This document shows positions 1 through 8,559 of a DNA stretch of 64,000 nt, one piece after another; the first letter of the stretch is position 1; every line of letters starts with the position of its first letter. The notes below the pieces were generated by a model. It was not told where the DNA came from. It did not search any database and saw nothing but the letters and a program-made list of their open reading frames with translations. The position numbers and the translations under genes were made by a program. Source of the stretch: Paenibacillus lautus NBRC 15380. Its GTDB lineage: Bacteria > Bacillota > Bacilli > Paenibacillales > Paenibacillaceae. The stretch lies in contig NZ_BIMF01000002.1 of NCBI RefSeq assembly GCF_004000945.1, forward strand, positions 434,001 through 498,000, in the 5' to 3' direction.

Positions 1-1074
1 AAGGTTCCAACCCAGCCCCAGCAAAGCCAGCGCCGTGATGATCAACGCCATGGATTCGGCAGGAGCCAAAGCGGCTAGAATCCCGGAACTCAGGAGCACG
101 ACTCCGGAAGCGATTGACATGCGGATGCGGCCGATTTTGTCCACGAGGAAACCTGTGATTAACGAGGGCAGGTACATCGCTCCGATATGAATGCCTATCA
201 CCAAACCGACCGCACTCAGATCATGGCCGTGATGTTTCATATGGACGGGCGTCATGGTCATGATTGAGACCATGACCACCTGAGTCAATATCATCACGCA
301 GGCTCCAACCATGATCCCCCGTTTGTTTCGTTCTGATCCGTTCACCGTTCCGGCCGAAGAATCGCTGGAAATTTTAATTTTATCTTCCTCAATCGCTTGG
401 GCAATCGCATAGGGATCCGGGCGCAGGAATACTAGCAGTATCAAACCTGCCAGAATAAATGCCACGGCTGCCAAAATAAACGGTCCTGCCAATCCGGGAA
501 TCCCGAAGGATTCCGCAACGTTCCCCATAACCCCCACCAGATTCGGACCCGCAACGGCACCGAAGGTGGTGGAAACCATCGCCATGCTAACCGCACCTGC
601 CCGCTGTGAAGGTTTAGCCAAATCCGTGCCTGCATAACGAGCTTGCATATTCGTAGCGGTACCTGCACCGTATATCAACAACGAAGCAAACAATAGATAA
701 ATATTTTGATAAACGGCAGCCAATATGACTCCGATCGCGGCAATACCCCCCGCCAGGAATCCGGCAGCCAAACCAGGCCCTCTTCCATATCGCTGGGTAA
801 GCCGGCCAATATACCAGGCACCCAGTGCGGAACCGACCGTGATTAGAGCAACAGGGATTCCTGCATAGCTGTCGGTCTTGAGCATATCCTGTGCCAGAAG
901 CGCACCGACCGTCAATCCTGCGGCCAGGCCAGCCCCACCGAATATTTGCGAGAGGATCACAACGATGAGGGTCTTCTTATACAGCTTGTTCTGCAAGTCG
1001 GGCGAATCTATGTAAGATTGAATATGGGATAGCCGCTTTGTATTGGTTTCAGCAATATCCTGATCATGGGACAT
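1..1074 (-). CDS. MFS transporter, 3' end cut by window edge
   Basis: About 358 codons are visible; the stop lies left of position 1. The product is a polytopic major facilitator superfamily permease: hydrophobic helices alternate with short loops, with the usual charged loop 2-3 (WYIGRLTQRYGRGPG) and the family's central hydrophilic loop rich in Glu, Lys and Ser. Two ATGs compete, at 1080 and 1074. AGGAG lies directly against the first but 7 nt before the second, so 1074 is chosen. It lies 145 bp downstream of the FAD-dehydrogenase gene on the same strand and may be co-transcribed with it. The substrate cannot be read from the sequence; MFS membership is secure. Confidence 0.85.
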   Translation of the reverse strand, partial: MSHDQDIAETNTKRLSHIQSYIDSPDLQNKLYKKTLIVVILSQIFGGAGLAAGLTVGALLAQDMLKTDSYAGIPVALITVGSALGAWYIGRLTQRYGRGPGLAAGFLAGGIAAIGVILAAVYQNIYLLFASLLIYGAGTATNMQARYAGTDLAKPSQRAGAVSMAMVSTTFGAVAGPNLVGVMGNVAESFGIPGLAGPFILAAVAFILAGLILLVFLRPDPYAIAQAIEEDKIKISSDSSAGTVNGSERNKRGIMVGACVMILTQVVMVSIMTMTPVHMKHHGHDLSAVGLVIGIHIGAMYLPSLITGFLVDKIGRIRMSIASGVVLLSSGILAALAPAESMALIITALALLGLGWNL

Positions 1075-1219
1075 GGACATTCTCCTTTCATGTGCTACCA
1101 AACAGAATACCATAAACAATCTCACGATAAGAAGAAATTTTCATTTCACTTGGCTATATAGGATCTGCCAGCTAACCTGCAATCTGCCGTGCGTTAACCG
1201 AAACAGGAACTCCCTATCA

Positions 1220-2869
1220 TCAGAGCCTCGCAATGCCCCGGCCCGCCTGTCTCCCTGTGAACAGACAGCCTCCCAGAAAAGTTCCCTCCAATGCACGGTA
1301 TCCATGAACGCCTCCCCCTCCGAATCCCGCTGCTTCTCCAACTGCGTAGAGTCCGGGAACCGGCTCGCCGTTTGCATTAAGTACCCGCCCAGATAGATCC
1401 GTCTGCAGCCCGCCCAACGTTTTCCTGCTAAGAATATGTAAGCGTACCGCGATCAGAGGACCATGGGCTGGATCCAGAAATTTATGCGGTTTGGCTATGC
1501 GTACCAGACGATCGCCGATGTAATTCCTTGCACCCCGAAGCGCCGTAATCTGCAGATCCTTGGTGAATGCATGGTCCATCTCGCGGTCTCTCGCAGCCAG
1601 CTGACGCTCTATGTCCACCCGCTTGATCAGATCCCTGCCTGTCAGTTTATTCATGCCATCCACTAGCTCGGGCAGTGAATCGGCAACAACAAAATCCTCC
1701 CCATGATCCAGGAATGCCTGCACCGGCCCCGGGATACCCGAACCTACTCTGCCTAACACCTTGCGGATGCTCTTTCCTGTCAAATCCGGGTTTTGCTCTG
1801 ATCCGGACAAGGCGAATTCCTTCTCTATCACTTTTCTGGTGAGAATGAACCAGGAATAATCATAGCCTGTATCCTGAATGGCTTTCAGAGTTCCCAGCGT
1901 ATCGAAGCCCGGGAAATTCGGGGCAGAGAGCCTTTGCCCCTTGGCATCAAGCCAAACAGAAGAAGGACCCGGCAGTATCCGGATTCCGTGCTTTGACCAG
2001 ACCGGGCTCCAATTCTGAATCCCTTCGGTATAGTGCCACATCCGGTCTCTATTGACGACCCGCCCACCTGCTTTCTCCGTAATTCCAAGCATCCGTCCAT
2101 CCACATGCTCGGGAACGCCAGAGAGCATCGTTTGCGGAGGATTACCGAGCCGAGATGGCCAATGCTGCCGGATCAGCTCATGGTTGGCGCCGATTCCTCC
2201 GCTGGAGACAACAACGGTCTCTGCACAAAATTCATAGTCGCCGACCACCTCCCGCGAGCTTGCTTCGCCGCGACAAGCCGCACTCGGAGCAAGGACTGAA
2301 CCTCTTACGCCTGTAACGGCACCCTCCTGTGTGATCAGTCCATCCACTTGGTGACGGGGGCGATAATCAACCATTCCTGAACGTATGGCGTCTCTGACCC
2401 TGGACTCGAATGGTTGTACGACTCCAGGACCTGTTCCCCACACAATATGAAAGCGCGGCACGGAATTGCCATGCCCCTCCGCGAGATACCCGCCACGTTC
2501 GGCCCAGCCTACAACGGGAAAGAATCGGACCCCTAACGAATGCAGCCATGCCCGTTTCTCGCCGGCCGCAAAATCGACATAGGCCTCTGCCCATTTCCGC
2601 CCCCATCGATCCTCGTCATCCTCCCGATCGAAACCAGCAGCTCCCAGCCAATCCTGCCACGCCAGTTCACGGGAATCCTTGATGCCCAGTCTTCGCTGTT
2701 CCGGCGAATCAACTAGGAATAACCCGCCAAAAGACCACCATGCCTGCCCGCCCAGCGAGCTTTCCGGCTCCTGATCAAGCAGCACCACCCGCTTGCCGGC
2801 CTCGGCTATCTCCGCGGTTGCCACAAGACCGGATAACCCCGCTCCCACCACGATTACGTCATATTTCAT
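1220..2869 (-). CDS. FAD-dependent dehydrogenase, ketosteroid-dehydrogenase/fumarate-reductase fold
   Basis: 549 aa. The N-terminal Rossmann dinucleotide-binding motif (VIVVGAGLSGLVATAEIA, then a Glu/Asp-ended second strand VVLLDQE) binds FAD. The C-terminus has the second FAD segment (YAVGEAAGFGGGG, then GCLFTGRQAG). This matches the putative FAD-binding dehydrogenases of the 3-ketosteroid dehydrogenase/flavocytochrome c group, which oxidise or reduce C-C bonds; the substrate is unknown. An upstream GTG/ATG extension is possible, but GGGGGTG lies 7 nt before the ATG at 2869 and the protein then starts right at the FAD motif (MKYDVIVVGAG). It follows the cobA terminator, so it is probably a separate unit from the nitrite genes. 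Confidence 0.85.
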   Translation of the reverse strand: MKYDVIVVGAGLSGLVATAEIAEAGKRVVLLDQEPESSLGGQAWWSFGGLFLVDSPEQRRLGIKDSRELAWQDWLGAAGFDREDDEDRWGRKWAEAYVDFAAGEKRAWLHSLGVRFFPVVGWAERGGYLAEGHGNSVPRFHIVWGTGPGVVQPFESRVRDAIRSGMVDYRPRHQVDGLITQEGAVTGVRGSVLAPSAACRGEASSREVVGDYEFCAETVVVSSGGIGANHELIRQHWPSRLGNPPQTMLSGVPEHVDGRMLGITEKAGGRVVNRDRMWHYTEGIQNWSPVWSKHGIRILPGPSSVWLDAKGQRLSAPNFPGFDTLGTLKAIQDTGYDYSWFILTRKVIEKEFALSGSEQNPDLTGKSIRKVLGRVGSGIPGPVQAFLDHGEDFVVADSLPELVDGMNKLTGRDLIKRVDIERQLAARDREMDHAFTKDLQITALRGARNYIGDRLVRIAKPHKFLDPAHGPLIAVRLHILSRKTLGGLQTDLSGRVLNANGEPVPGLYAVGEAAGFGGGGVHGYRALEGTFLGGCLFTGRQAGRGIARL

Positions 2870-3070
2870 ACGTGCACCCCCGTTTTTCAGATATATAAAC
2901 AAGCAAGACCTGTTAACACTCTGGCAATATCACGTCTGGTTGTTTAAACATGATATTTTCTCCGGCTTGGAAGCGCTTCCCTATTGCTGCGAATTGGCAT
3001 CGCGGAACCTTATGCCGTATTCATATAGTGTATGCCTTCCCTGTGCCACAAACATGTTTAATTCCAAAAA

Positions 3071-3101
3071 AAGTGAACCCCAAATGGATAAGGGTTCACT
3101 T
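3071..3101 (-). terminator. Terminator of the nirBDC-cobA operon
   Basis: A perfect 10-bp stem (AAGTGAACCC with GGGTTCACTT) with an 11-nt loop is followed on the minus strand by a run of seven T. It lies 32-62 bp after the cobA stop. Confidence 0.85.
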
Positions 3102-3132
3102 TATGGTTAGCGTATCTGTATTTCGTTCCAAT

Positions 3133-3900
3133 TTATCCTGTCCGTTCCTCCGCCTCCGCAGCCAGTTTCAGGAGCTGATCCCTCACTCGTACAACTTCAC
3201 CGATGATCAGAAGCGCCGGATTCTTCACGTTCATAAGAAGGGCAATCTTGTGGATGGTTCCGAGCGTTCCCGTTATGGTTCGCTCCTCTGCCCTTGTCCC
3301 CTGTTCAACGATAGCAACGGGAGTTGACGACGGCTTGCCATGAGCGAGCATCTCCTTGCAGATGTCGTCCATTCTGCTGACGCCCATGTACACCACAAGT
3401 GTATCCACACTGTGAGCCAGCAAGTCCCACCTCACGCTTCGCTCGTTTCCATGGCAGCTCGTTCCGCTGACAAAAGCTACCGAAGTGCTGGCTCCACGGT
3501 GGGTCAGAGGTATCCCTGTGGAGGAGGCTGCTCCCAATGCCGAGGTAACGCCGGGCACGATCTCGAAGGGAATGCCTCGTGCAGCCAATTCGCACGCCTC
3601 TTCGCCACCTCGTCCGAAGATCAGTGGATCACCTCCCTTGAGTCTTACGACATCATGACCGGCAAGGGCATAAGTCACCATGTTCTCGTTAATTTTCTCC
3701 TGCGGAATGGAATGGCTGCCGGGTGCCTTACCGCAGAATACGAGTAAAGCATCCTTTTTTGCGTAACTCAACAGCTCATCGTTCACCAGTCGATCGTACA
3801 TAATGACGTCCGCTTCACGAATACGCCGAAGGGCTTTCAGCGTAATCAGCTCCGGATCTCCCGGACCTGCGCCAACAATATACACCATGCCCGGCCTCAT
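3133..3900 (-). CDS. cobA: Uroporphyrinogen-III C-methyltransferase (SUMT)
   Basis: 255 aa, the normal length of a stand-alone SUMT. It methylates uroporphyrinogen III twice with SAM to give precorrin-2, the first step to siroheme, the prosthetic group of the nitrite reductase encoded upstream. Visible motifs are the N-terminal VGAGPGDPELITLKA loop, the VRLKGGDPLIFGRGGEE segment and the downstream VPGVTSALGA stretch, all diagnostic of the tetrapyrrole methylase family. The ATG overlaps the nirC stop by 4 nt (ATGA), so translation is probably coupled. In Bacillus the equivalent gene is nasF. Siroheme synthesis also needs a dehydrogenase and a ferrochelatase, which are not in this window. Confidence 0.95.
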   Translation of the reverse strand: MRPGMVYIVGAGPGDPELITLKALRRIREADVIMYDRLVNDELLSYAKKDALLVFCGKAPGSHSIPQEKINENMVTYALAGHDVVRLKGGDPLIFGRGGEEACELAARGIPFEIVPGVTSALGAASSTGIPLTHRGASTSVAFVSGTSCHGNERSVRWDLLAHSVDTLVVYMGVSRMDDICKEMLAHGKPSSTPVAIVEQGTRAEERTITGTLGTIHKIALLMNVKNPALLIIGEVVRVRDQLLKLAAEAEERTG

Positions 3901-4772
3901 CGTCTTTTATCGACCGGAACCGTCGTCGCCTCCATAACCCTGAGTCCATGATGGGCCTTCGCAACCGGATTAACCTCGCTGCGCTTTCCGAATCCGAATT
4001 GGGATAAGTGCAACATCGCCCCGGTAAATACCGCTCCACCAATAAAATTACCTATTAGTACGGGGATTTGGTTCCAGAGCCACCAATCGGCCACACTGAC
4101 ATCCGCCCCGAGCATCATGCCCGCCGGTATCACAAACATATTTACAACCGCATGCTCGAATCCTTGACCGAAAAAGATCAGGATGGGCAGCCACATCGCA
4201 GCGATTTTTCCTATCGTTGAGCTTGACGTAAACGCCATGACAACGCCTAGCGTCACCATCCAGTTGCAGAGCATAGCCTTAATCACTACCAGCAGCATGC
4301 CGCTCACGCCCAGCGCCTTATAGCCGAGTGTCTTTGTCTCGCTCGTGTCGACAATCATCTGAATAAGCGGATGGCTCATATCCGTCCCCATCTTGGTCGC
4401 GATAAGTGCATAGAGCCCCCCATAAATCAGACAGCCTATCAGATGTCCGAGAATAACCCATCCATAATTTGCAAGCATGGAGGCACTTGAAGCTTTCTTT
4501 TGCAGGACGGCTAATGGCAAGAGCGCAAAGCTTCCAGTTACCAACTCTAGGCCCAGCAGGACAATCATCACAAAGCCAACCGGAAACAGGACTGCGCCCA
4601 CCATCGGGATATTCGTTTGGTTCGAAGCCGTAAAAGCTAGCGTGGTGGCGCACGCCAGGATGGCGCCTGACAACATGCCGCGGATGAGCATTTGCGAAGT
4701 CTTCAGCCGGGCTTTCGCGGCTCCGGCCTCGATCATGTCATACATGACCTGATTCGGTTTCACATAATCCAT
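3897..4772 (-). CDS. nirC: Formate/nitrite transporter family protein, probable nitrite channel
   Basis: 291 aa. An integral membrane protein of the FNT (FocA/NirC) family with about six hydrophobic segments and the typical LGLELVTGSFALLP and NWMVTLGVVMAF helices. Position between nirD and cobA points to nitrite rather than formate. A GTG nine bases upstream (4781) overlaps the G-rich ribosome site, whereas the ATG at 4772 lies 8 nt after it, so the ATG is chosen. It probably imports nitrite or releases it when nitrate reduction outruns nitrite reduction; the direction is inference. Confidence 0.9.
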   Translation of the reverse strand: MDYVKPNQVMYDMIEAGAAKARLKTSQMLIRGMLSGAILACATTLAFTASNQTNIPMVGAVLFPVGFVMIVLLGLELVTGSFALLPLAVLQKKASSASMLANYGWVILGHLIGCLIYGGLYALIATKMGTDMSHPLIQMIVDTSETKTLGYKALGVSGMLLVVIKAMLCNWMVTLGVVMAFTSSSTIGKIAAMWLPILIFFGQGFEHAVVNMFVIPAGMMLGADVSVADWWLWNQIPVLIGNFIGGAVFTGAMLHLSQFGFGKRSEVNPVAKAHHGLRVMEATTVPVDKRR

Positions 4773-4811
4773 ATCGTGCACCCCCCCTCATATGGAAACA
4801 ATCTTTCGCGT

Positions 4812-5132
4812 TTAAGCCGTACGATCCTGCAGGTATATCGCGCCGCTTACCGGATCAACTTCAACCTGATAGGTGTTTACGTTGCCCGTATCCGGCTCTT
4901 GAACCTGCCCGCTGCATAGATCGATCTTCCAATCATGCAGTGGACAGTGCACCTGCTTCCCGCATACCATTCCCTCCGAAAGCTTGCCTCCTTTATGCGG
5001 GCACTTGTTCTCCACAGCCAGAATATCCCCATCCGATAAACGGAACAGCGCGATTTCCGTTCCGTCGATTTCAATGGTCCTTGAGCCCTTATGATCAATT
5101 TCGTTCACATATCCTACATGAAGTTTCGTCAT
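4812..5132 (-). CDS. nirD: Nitrite reductase small subunit, Rieske type
   Basis: 106 aa. A Rieske-fold [2Fe-2S] protein with both ligand boxes in place: CPHKGG near residue 43 and CPLHDW near residue 62, each giving a Cys and a His. It is the small partner of NirB in assimilatory NADH-dependent nitrite reduction to ammonium (NasE in Bacillus). It follows nirB by 13 bp and precedes nirC, so it sits in the middle of one operon. Confidence 0.95.
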   Translation of the reverse strand: MTKLHVGYVNEIDHKGSRTIEIDGTEIALFRLSDGDILAVENKCPHKGGKLSEGMVCGKQVHCPLHDWKIDLCSGQVQEPDTGNVNTYQVEVDPVSGAIYLQDRTA

Positions 5133-5145
5133 TTTTGAATTCCCC

Positions 5146-7578
5146 CTATTTCGTCACAGGTTCAGCATCAGGCAAAGGCACGAAGTTTTTACGAAGCCCA
5201 GTATCCGACGTAATTTCCTTCCACGGATCCTTCTGCTTGCTTAATGCCAGCTTTATTCTTGAGAAGAGCGCGACGCGGTCCTCCTTCTTCTCTAATGCTT
5301 TTTTTACATGGTCCAAGCCTACTCGTTCGATCCAAACCGATGTCCGCTCATTCCACTGCGCGTTTTCCCGATAGTATTGGATAAATGCCCCGGCCCATTC
5401 GAGCACCTCATCTTCCGTCTTCACGATGCATAATAACTCCGTTGCCCGAACATGAACGCCTCCATTGCCGCCGACGTGCAGTTCCCATCCGCCATCAATC
5501 GCTACGACTCCAAAATCCTTGATGGTCGCTTCTGCACAATTTCTAGGACATCCGGAAACCGCAAGTTTCACTTTAGCCGGGGTGCTCAGCCGCTCAAACT
5601 CTTTCTCCAAGCGCACACCCATGCCTATGGAATCCTGGGTGCCGAATCGGCAAAACGTGGACCCCACGCAAGTTTTAACGGTACGGAGGGCTTTACCGTA
5701 AGCATAACCGGAAGGCATATCCAGCTCCTCCCACATCTTCGGCAGATCCTCCTTCTTAACGCCAAGCAAGTCGATCCGTTGTCCGCCTGTAATCTTAACC
5801 ATCGGGACATCGAATTTTTCTGCAATCTCTGCAATTTTCTTTAACTCCGAAGGTGACGTCACCCCGCCATATATTCTGGGAACAACGGAATAGGTGCCAT
5901 CCTTCTGAATGTTGGCATGGTATCGCTCATTCGTGAAGCGGGATTCCTTCTCATCCACGTAGGATTCCGGAAACAGCATGCCCAGATAGTAGTTCAAGGA
6001 TGGCCGGCATTTAGAACATCCCTCCGGATTGTCCCATCCCAGCACATTCATCACTTCTTTGACGGTTCCAAGTCCAAGACGGGTTATCTCGCTGATAATT
6101 TCATCCCGTCCTAGCGATGTACACCCGCATATCCCTTCTTTCACGGGCTCCCCTGCTGCATCTCCGGCGTATAACTGAACCAGTCCCTCAACGAGCGGTT
6201 TGCAGCCGCCGCAGGATCCCGATGCTTTTGTACAAGCTTTAACGGAAGCAACGGTGTTGCATTTTTTCGTAAGAATGGCATCTTTTATCGCTTCTTTCGA
6301 TACGCCGTTACAGCCGCAAATGATCTCATCATCCGCCAGCTGAGCCAGCCGCTGTTCCGTCGATACGGTACCGGCATGACCCGTGAAGCCTAACAGAAGC
6401 TCCTTCTCTCGGCCCTTGATGGATTCGCCGCTTTTCATCAGCGAGAACAGCTTGGGTCCATCCCCTGTATCTCCGAACATAACGGCTCCGATGAGCCGGT
6501 CTTCGCGAATCACGATTTTTTTGTATACTCCTTCAACTTCATCTTGATATCGCATCGATCTTGTTCCTTCCGGTTCAGCAAAATGACCTGCAGAGAACAC
6601 ATCCACGCCGGATACCTTTAATTTCGTTGACGTTACGGAACCGGCGTACCCGCTCGTCTCCACACCCGCCAGATGCTTGGCAAGCACAGCCCCCTGTTCG
6701 TATAGCGGTGCCACAAGACCATAAGCGATTCCGCGATGCTCTGCGCATTCGCCCACCGCATAGATGCCGGGAATATTCGTCTCCATATAGTCGTTAACAA
6801 CGATTCCGCGCTTGACTTCAATCCCGGAGGATTGTGCCAAGGAAACGTTCGGCTTGATCCCGACGGCCATTACGATCAGATCGGTCTCGACACGGCTCCC
6901 ATCCGTAAATTGGAGTGCCTTCACCCGCTTCCGCCCTGAGATGGACTCCGAATTTTTATTCAGCAGAAATTTCATTCCTTGGGTTTCAAGTTCACGCTGC
7001 AGCATTCTGGCCGCCGTTTCGTCCAATTGTCGTTCCATTAGATAGGGGTTAAGGTGAACCACAGATACATCCATGCCCAAATGCAGAAGCCCTCTAGCGG
7101 CCTCCAGACCCAGCAGGCCTCCGCCGATAACCACCGCTTTCTTGTATTGCTGCGATGTCTTCACCATCGTTTCGCAATCCTTGATATCCCGGAACGCGAT
7201 AACGCCTTCCTTGTCGGCACCAGTCAAAGGCAGCATAAATGGATTGGAACCGGTGGCTATAATCATTACATCATAGTCAGCAACAGCTCCTTGATCGGAA
7301 AAAACTTGACGATTCTGGGTGTCGATCCGTGTCACCGTATGACCCGCATATAACTGGATCCGATTCTCCTTATACCAATCCCAATCATTAATGATGATTT
7401 CCTTCATATCGGTACCACCTGCGAGGACGGATGACAGCATGATCCGGTTGTAGTTCGGATGAGGCTCCGATCCGAATATCGTAATCTCATAAGCATCCGG
7501 CGCAAGCTTGATCAAATGCTCGATTGCCCGTACCCCTGCCATACCATTCCCGATCATTACTAACTTCTTTTTTGTCAT
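5146..7578 (-). CDS. nirB: Nitrite reductase [NAD(P)H] large subunit
   Basis: 810 aa, full length for the family. Domain order: a pyridine nucleotide-disulfide oxidoreductase module (residues about 1-320, GNGMAGVRAIEHL for FAD and GGGLLGLEAARGL for NADH); a BFD-type [2Fe-2S] domain (CGCNGVSKEAI then CGGCKP); a second shorter Cys-rich segment (CGCTSLGRDEI, CSKCRP); the ferredoxin-like half; and the siroheme/[4Fe-4S] domain with CVGSTFC and CPRNC, the four cluster cysteines. It reduces nitrite to ammonium in the cytoplasm. It is the first gene of nirBDC-cobA. Its 180-nt leader holds an ANTAR-type antitermination element, so expression probably depends on the divergent ANTAR gene at 7936. Confidence 0.95.
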   Translation of the reverse strand: MTKKKLVMIGNGMAGVRAIEHLIKLAPDAYEITIFGSEPHPNYNRIMLSSVLAGGTDMKEIIINDWDWYKENRIQLYAGHTVTRIDTQNRQVFSDQGAVADYDVMIIATGSNPFMLPLTGADKEGVIAFRDIKDCETMVKTSQQYKKAVVIGGGLLGLEAARGLLHLGMDVSVVHLNPYLMERQLDETAARMLQRELETQGMKFLLNKNSESISGRKRVKALQFTDGSRVETDLIVMAVGIKPNVSLAQSSGIEVKRGIVVNDYMETNIPGIYAVGECAEHRGIAYGLVAPLYEQGAVLAKHLAGVETSGYAGSVTSTKLKVSGVDVFSAGHFAEPEGTRSMRYQDEVEGVYKKIVIREDRLIGAVMFGDTGDGPKLFSLMKSGESIKGREKELLLGFTGHAGTVSTEQRLAQLADDEIICGCNGVSKEAIKDAILTKKCNTVASVKACTKASGSCGGCKPLVEGLVQLYAGDAAGEPVKEGICGCTSLGRDEIISEITRLGLGTVKEVMNVLGWDNPEGCSKCRPSLNYYLGMLFPESYVDEKESRFTNERYHANIQKDGTYSVVPRIYGGVTSPSELKKIAEIAEKFDVPMVKITGGQRIDLLGVKKEDLPKMWEELDMPSGYAYGKALRTVKTCVGSTFCRFGTQDSIGMGVRLEKEFERLSTPAKVKLAVSGCPRNCAEATIKDFGVVAIDGGWELHVGGNGGVHVRATELLCIVKTEDEVLEWAGAFIQYYRENAQWNERTSVWIERVGLDHVKKALEKKEDRVALFSRIKLALSKQKDPWKEITSDTGLRKNFVPLPDAEPVTK

Positions 7579-7650
7579 GGTTCGCGCTCCCCTCCGTCTA
7601 ACACCTTAGAATATACTTGTTCATTCATCAAAAGCCTTAAAAACCAAAAT

Positions 7651-7706
7651 AGCCTGCATTCGTTCCAGTAGAGTAGGCACACTCTTACCGGGAACGAAAG
7701 CAGGCT
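7651..7706 (-). terminator. Attenuator terminator in the nirB leader
   Basis: A 16-bp stem with one mismatch (arms 7691-7706 and 7651-7666) is followed on the minus strand by a T-rich tail (ATTTTGGTTTTT). It lies between the promoter and the nirB start, so it would stop transcription before nirB unless prevented. Its 5' arm overlaps the second ANTAR hairpin. Confidence 0.85.
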
Positions 7707-7739
7707 TCTTTGCCGCTAATGGGATACACCGTTGTATCC
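7703..7739 (-). promoter_or_regulatory. ANTAR-type RNA antiterminator: tandem hexaloop hairpins
   Basis: On the minus strand, hairpin P1 (7722-7739) is GGATAC, loop AACGGT, GTATCC. After a 7-nt linker, hairpin P2 (7703-7714) is GGC, loop AAAGAA, GCC. Both loops are six bases with A at position 1 and G at position 4, which is the known recognition pattern of ANTAR proteins. P2 shares its 3' arm with the 5' arm of the terminator at 7651-7706, so the two folds exclude each other. An ANTAR protein gene is divergent at 7936. Confidence 0.85.
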
Positions 7740-7764
7740 GGGAAATATAAAGTTTCTTGAGGGA

Positions 7765-7794
7765 AATATACACTACACCCGATCCATCTGTCAA
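7765..7794 (-). promoter_or_regulatory. SigA-type promoter of the nirB operon
   Basis: On the minus strand there is a perfect -35 TTGACA (7789-7794) and a -10 TATATT (7765-7770), 18 nt apart. Transcription would start near 7757, giving a leader of about 180 nt. A near-consensus promoter fits control by antitermination. The rest of the 357-bp gap holds a weaker candidate promoter for the plus-strand gene (TCGACA at 7831, TTATAT at 7854) and a small ATCAC/GTGAT inverted repeat at 7836-7848. Confidence 0.75.
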
Positions 7795-7935
7795 CATATT
7801 TGACATGAAATGAAGAAATTTAATTAAATATCGACATCACCCTGTGATATATGTTATATAATTTAACATAATAACTGCTTTGTGCTAACAGCTTAAACTC
7901 TGACAGGATATCATTTATGAGAGGAGCGTCAATCC

Positions 7936-8559
7936 ATGCGTTCATTGCTGGTTATCCACCATCCGGTCCCTGCTTCAGAGCGAAGCGACACAGATGCCAG
8001 GGCGCTTCTTCCGGAGTTTATCCTTCGTTCATATGGCTACAATGTCCACCTTGCCCGCAATGAGAAGCAAGCGCTGGCCGGAATCATGGAAGCAGACGGT
8101 ACGGTTCTCCACCTCCCGGTTGCTGCAATCAAATCATGGTGCAGCACCCTCGAACAACAAAAGCGCGTTCCGGTTCTGTGGTGGTGCAGCGATCATGCCG
8201 CTTCGCAATCTCTCGAAGCATGTGAAGATGATGTTATAATTGATGGACTTTTATTTCCCACCATGAAGGAGCATGAGCTGCATTGGACGCTGCATTTTAG
8301 TTCCAAGCATTTTTACGAACGAGAGCAGTGGCATAATGAAAGAACGCAGCTTCTTGCCCGCATTGAAGAGCGAAAATGGATTGATATGGCCAAAGGCATT
8401 CTGTGCAAGATGAAAAATATTTCGGAATCCGAAGCATACGATGTCCTGCGCAAACAGGCGATGAATGAAAGAAAAAGAATGGTGGATGTCGCAACCTCGA
8501 TCGTCAAGTTGTATCAATTGCTGCAGGAGACCGGTTCAGGAGGTGCAAAAAAATCATGA
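7936..8559 (+). CDS. NasT-like ANTAR RNA-binding antiterminator with degenerate receiver
   Basis: 207 aa. The C-terminus (about residues 140-197) is an ANTAR domain: the RKWIDMAKGILCKMKNISES helix pair, then EAYDVLRKQAMNERKRMVD, with the conserved Ala-Lys-Gly and the Ser-Glu-X-Glu-Ala-Tyr turn. The N-terminus resembles a response-regulator receiver by pattern (LLVIHH; GYNVHLARNEKQALAGI; PVLWWCS; DGLLFPTMKEHELHW), but the acidic pocket and phosphoacceptor Asp are not evident. ANTAR proteins bind paired hexaloop hairpins to stop terminator formation; exactly such an element lies in the divergent nirB leader. GAGAGGAG precedes the ATG by 9 nt. The gene overlaps the next by 4 nt (ATGA). Confidence 0.9.
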   Translation: MRSLLVIHHPVPASERSDTDARALLPEFILRSYGYNVHLARNEKQALAGIMEADGTVLHLPVAAIKSWCSTLEQQKRVPVLWWCSDHAASQSLEACEDDVIIDGLLFPTMKEHELHWTLHFSSKHFYEREQWHNERTQLLARIEERKWIDMAKGILCKMKNISESEAYDVLRKQAMNERKRMVDVATSIVKLYQLLQETGSGGAKKS

